NCBI RefSeq assembly: GCF_938031315.1 | Contig: NZ_CALHHT010000242.1 | Coordinates: 1 to 8,998 of the forward strand | DNA length: 8,998 nucleotides | From: an uncultured Campylobacter sp. | GTDB lineage: Bacteria > Campylobacterota > Campylobacteria > Campylobacterales > Campylobacteraceae | Reading direction: 5' to 3' | In this document: piece after piece, positions 7,468-8,998 of the stretch | Numbering within the stretch: position 1 is the stretch's first letter | How the letters are laid out: each line of letters starts with the position of its first letter | Notes under the pieces: model-generated | What the model saw: only the letters and a program-made list of their open reading frames with translations | Databases searched by the model: none | Told to the model about the DNA's origin: nothing | Made by a program: the position numbers and the translations under genes

Positions 7468-8308
7468 ATTGTTTTTGGCGGACAAGCCCGCGGGCATCGG
7501 CAGCAATAAATTTTTAAGCGCTCTGAAGCGCAAATACGGCATAAAAAAGGCTGGCTTTAGCGGCACGCTCGATCCCTTCGCAAGCGGCGCGCTGATCGTG
7601 GCATTCGGGCAATACGCGCGCTTTTTTAGGTTTTTAAAAAAGGAGCCAAAAGTTTACGCTGCGACGCTGTGGCTGGGCGCGCAAAGCCCAAGCGGCGATA
7701 ACGAAAACATAGGGCGAGTGGAGCAAATTCCGTCGCTTTCGCGCGAGGTTTTAGATGCTGCGATGGCGCAAATGCGCGGCGAGATAAAATTTATCCCGCC
7801 CGCTTTCAGCGCCAAGAAAATTGACGGCGTGCGCGCATACAAGCTCGCTCGCGCGGGCGAAGAGGTGAGTTTAAAAGAGAGCTCGATGCGGGTTTTTGAT
7901 GCCGAAATTTTAAGCTACGTTCATCCCTTCGTGAGCTTTCGCGTAGCACTCAGCGAGGGTGGCTACGTGCGCTCTTTCGCGCAAATTTTAGCAGGAAAGC
8001 TAGGCGTTACGGGTACGCTAAGCGCGCTTAGACGAGAAAGCGAGGGGGCTTTTGACCTGCAAGATCCGCGCTTTGCGGATGAGGCGGCGCTAAATCCGCT
8101 CGAGTTTTTGGATCTTAAGCCAAACTTTTACGACGGCGACGCGCGCGACGTGATCTTGGGTAAGAAGCTCGCCGCAAAAGATCTGGCTAGCCGCGCGGAC
8201 GGCCGCTATCTGCTTATCTGCGGCGATTTTTACTCGATCATCGAGATTGGCGCGGGTGAGGTGCGCTATCTTTGGAACGACGTTCCGATCGCAGGCGGCG
8301 CGTTTTAA
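7460..8308 (+). CDS. truB: tRNA pseudouridine(55) synthase TruB
   Basis: TruB converts uridine 55 in the T-loop of nearly all tRNAs to pseudouridine and also helps tRNA folding. The 282 residues show the family hallmarks. GTLDPFASG has catalytic Asp38. KVYAATLWLG contains the conserved Tyr66. IPPAFSAKKIDGVRAYKLAR and the YVRSFAQILAGKLG segment provide the tRNA-binding and active-site Arg region. The length is normal for epsilonproteobacteria and shorter than E. coli TruB (314), with a reduced carboxy-terminal domain. The ATG at 7460 lies inside the end of the helicase gene, an 8-base overlap (ATGAATAG), so translation is probably coupled. It is the last gene of the operon here. C. jejuni has csrA and ispE next, as I recall, but neither appears in the remaining 690 bp. 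Confidence 0.96.
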   Translation: MNRLFLADKPAGIGSNKFLSALKRKYGIKKAGFSGTLDPFASGALIVAFGQYARFFRFLKKEPKVYAATLWLGAQSPSGDNENIGRVEQIPSLSREVLDAAMAQMRGEIKFIPPAFSAKKIDGVRAYKLARAGEEVSLKESSMRVFDAEILSYVHPFVSFRVALSEGGYVRSFAQILAGKLGVTGTLSALRRESEGAFDLQDPRFADEAALNPLEFLDLKPNFYDGDARDVILGKKLAAKDLASRADGRYLLICGDFYSIIEIGAGEVRYLWNDVPIAGGAF

Positions 8309-8764
8309 TCAGCGGCTCCAGCCTGAGACGGAATTCTAATTGGGCGGTTCGAGCTTGAATTTTGAAGCGATCATAAATACGGCGCGTTTTAAATTTGCTC
8401 GCATAGCGCGCCGCCCCGCGCGGTTAAATTTTATCGTGCGGAGCAGCGGGCGAGAGATCGCTCTTTCATTGCGCGCAGATCGTAAAGTCTGTCTCAGGCG
8501 GCGTAAATTTAAACGCGCGGCTAGGTAGGCGGCGCTCTCTCGAAAGACATAAATCCGCGGGGCTAAATTTAAACGCGACGGATCCGGCGCAGCGGCGTTT
8601 TGATTTGCTTTTTGCCGCGCGACGGCGACGCGCCGCGAGATTAAAATTTGACGATTTAAAAAGCGCGCAAGTTGGAGCTTAGTGCCGCAGCAAGCGGTCT
8701 TTGCCGAATAAAATTCCTGCTCGCGGTAATGCGTAGTCTGCGCCGATGAGTTTGATTTTGCGGC

Positions 8765-8800
8765 GCACCGCTAAGCTAAATTTATGACTTAGCGCGGTGC
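8765..8800. repeat. Inverted repeat (hairpin) beside the direct repeat
   Basis: GCACCGCTAAG at 8765-8775 pairs with CTTAG (8788-8792) and CGGTGC (8795-8800), giving 11 bp with a 2-nt bulge (8793-8794). The loop is A/T-rich, 12 nt. The right arm runs into the first copy of the 37-nt direct repeat. No U-tract follows on the plus strand, so an intrinsic terminator is unlikely. Confidence 0.6.
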
Positions 8801-8833
8801 GGCTAGAATTTTGCTAGCTCGGAATTTTAATCG
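8797..8833 (+). repeat. 37-nt direct repeat, copy 1
   Basis: This copy matches 8957-8993 at 34 of 37 positions by eye. Both copies share TAGAATTTTGCTAGCTC, which contains the palindrome GCTAGC. It lies in non-coding DNA after truB. Confidence 0.8.
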
Positions 8834-8956
8834 CTAAGATATATTCGCGCCGCAAGCTGAAATTTAGCCGCGTGCGTTGCGGATTAAAATTCCGCGCTTT
8901 ATAAAATTTACGTATCGGGCGCTGCGATTGCGGATCAAGTTTCGCGCCGTGCGGCC

Positions 8957-8993
8957 GTGCGGTTAGAATTTTGCTAGCTCAGAATTGTAATCG
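8957..8993 (+). repeat. 37-nt direct repeat, copy 2
   Basis: This second copy begins exactly 160 bp after the first. Differences are C to T at repeat position 7, G to A at 25 and T to G at 31. The repeat lies against the window edge, so further copies could follow outside it. Confidence 0.8.
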
Positions 8994-8998
8994 TGCTA

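Larger units (their letters stand above)
8309..8998. other. Non-coding, repeat-bearing tail after truB
   Basis: No supportable gene lies in these 690 bp. Stop codons are dense in all frames I read. The longest open frame (8340-8528, TTG start) has no ribosome binding site and an Arg-rich, featureless product. The DNA is a patchwork of GC-rich runs and repeated A/T words. TAAATTTAAACGCG occurs at 8504-8517 and again at 8564-8577. A 37-nt direct repeat occurs at 8797 and 8957. Several short hairpins are visible, for example GCGGA (8879-8883) with TCCGC (8890-8894). I found no tRNA, no clear truB terminator and no csrA remnant. It may be decayed DNA or a repeat family typical of this genome. Confidence 0.6.

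Noticed and set aside
8340..8360. GGTTCGAGC as a tRNA T-loop
   Set aside because: There is no matching T-stem, acceptor arm, anticodon arm or CCA end nearby.
8321..8499. 9-bp inverted repeat GCCTGAGAC / GTCTCAGGC bounding 179 bp, possible miniature transposon ends
   Set aside because: About one exact 9-bp inverted pair is expected by chance in a stretch of this size. There is no flanking target duplication and no internal structure.
8340..8528. 62-codon open frame after truB with a TTG start
   Set aside because: It has no ribosome binding site, an Arg-rich featureless product and no recognisable motif, and it lies in repeat-bearing DNA. It is most likely a chance open frame in GC-rich sequence.
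8797..8993. 37-nt repeats as the start of a CRISPR array
   Set aside because: The spacing between copies is 123 bp, the copies differ from each other, the interval holds diverged relatives rather than a unique spacer, and no cas gene is present.

Overview
The window looks like chromosomal DNA from a Campylobacter-type epsilonproteobacterium with fairly balanced base composition, perhaps one of the oral species such as C. gracilis, C. rectus or C. showae. The evidence is the protein content, the A/T-rich -10 boxes without clear -35 boxes, the pervasive AAATTT/AATTTT words, and a gene order (metK, sstT, M3 peptidase, small hypothetical, UvrD-like helicase, truB) that matches my recollection of the C. 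jejuni Cj1096c-Cj1102 block. The species call is inference.

Layout. Bases 1-380 hold no recognisable gene, only short hairpins, one of which could end metK transcription. Bases 381-1575 (minus strand) are metK, S-adenosylmethionine synthase, interrupted by a frameshift near 947-949. The missing bases fit loss of one CG dinucleotide. A 144-bp intergenic region carries divergent promoters for metK and for sstT (1720-2979, plus), a sodium/serine-threonine symporter. A strong GC-rich hairpin follows sstT.

From 3091 to 8308 four plus-strand genes are packed as one apparent operon. They are an M3-family oligoendopeptidase F (3091-5001), a 135-residue protein with distant resemblance to the ClpXP adaptor SspB (5003-5410), a UvrD/PcrA/Rep superfamily 1 helicase (5407-7467) and the tRNA pseudouridine-55 synthase TruB (7460-8308). 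Junctions are a 1-nt gap, a 4-nt overlap and an 8-nt overlap, suggesting translational coupling. The products cover peptide turnover, possibly delivery of tagged proteins to ClpXP, DNA unwinding and tRNA modification; no single pathway is evident.

Bases 8309-8998 hold no recognisable gene. They contain imperfect repeats, including a 37-nt direct repeat with 160-bp spacing and a hairpin beside its first copy. In C. jejuni I recall csrA and ispE directly after truB and pyrB between sstT and the peptidase; none of these is present at those places here.

The main points for a second look are the SspB-like protein, the metK frameshift, the in-frame low-complexity insert with an 11-residue tandem repeat in the peptidase, and the repeat-bearing non-coding tail. 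I saw no mobile element, CRISPR array, tRNA or rRNA, and no clearly new defence or biosynthetic system.
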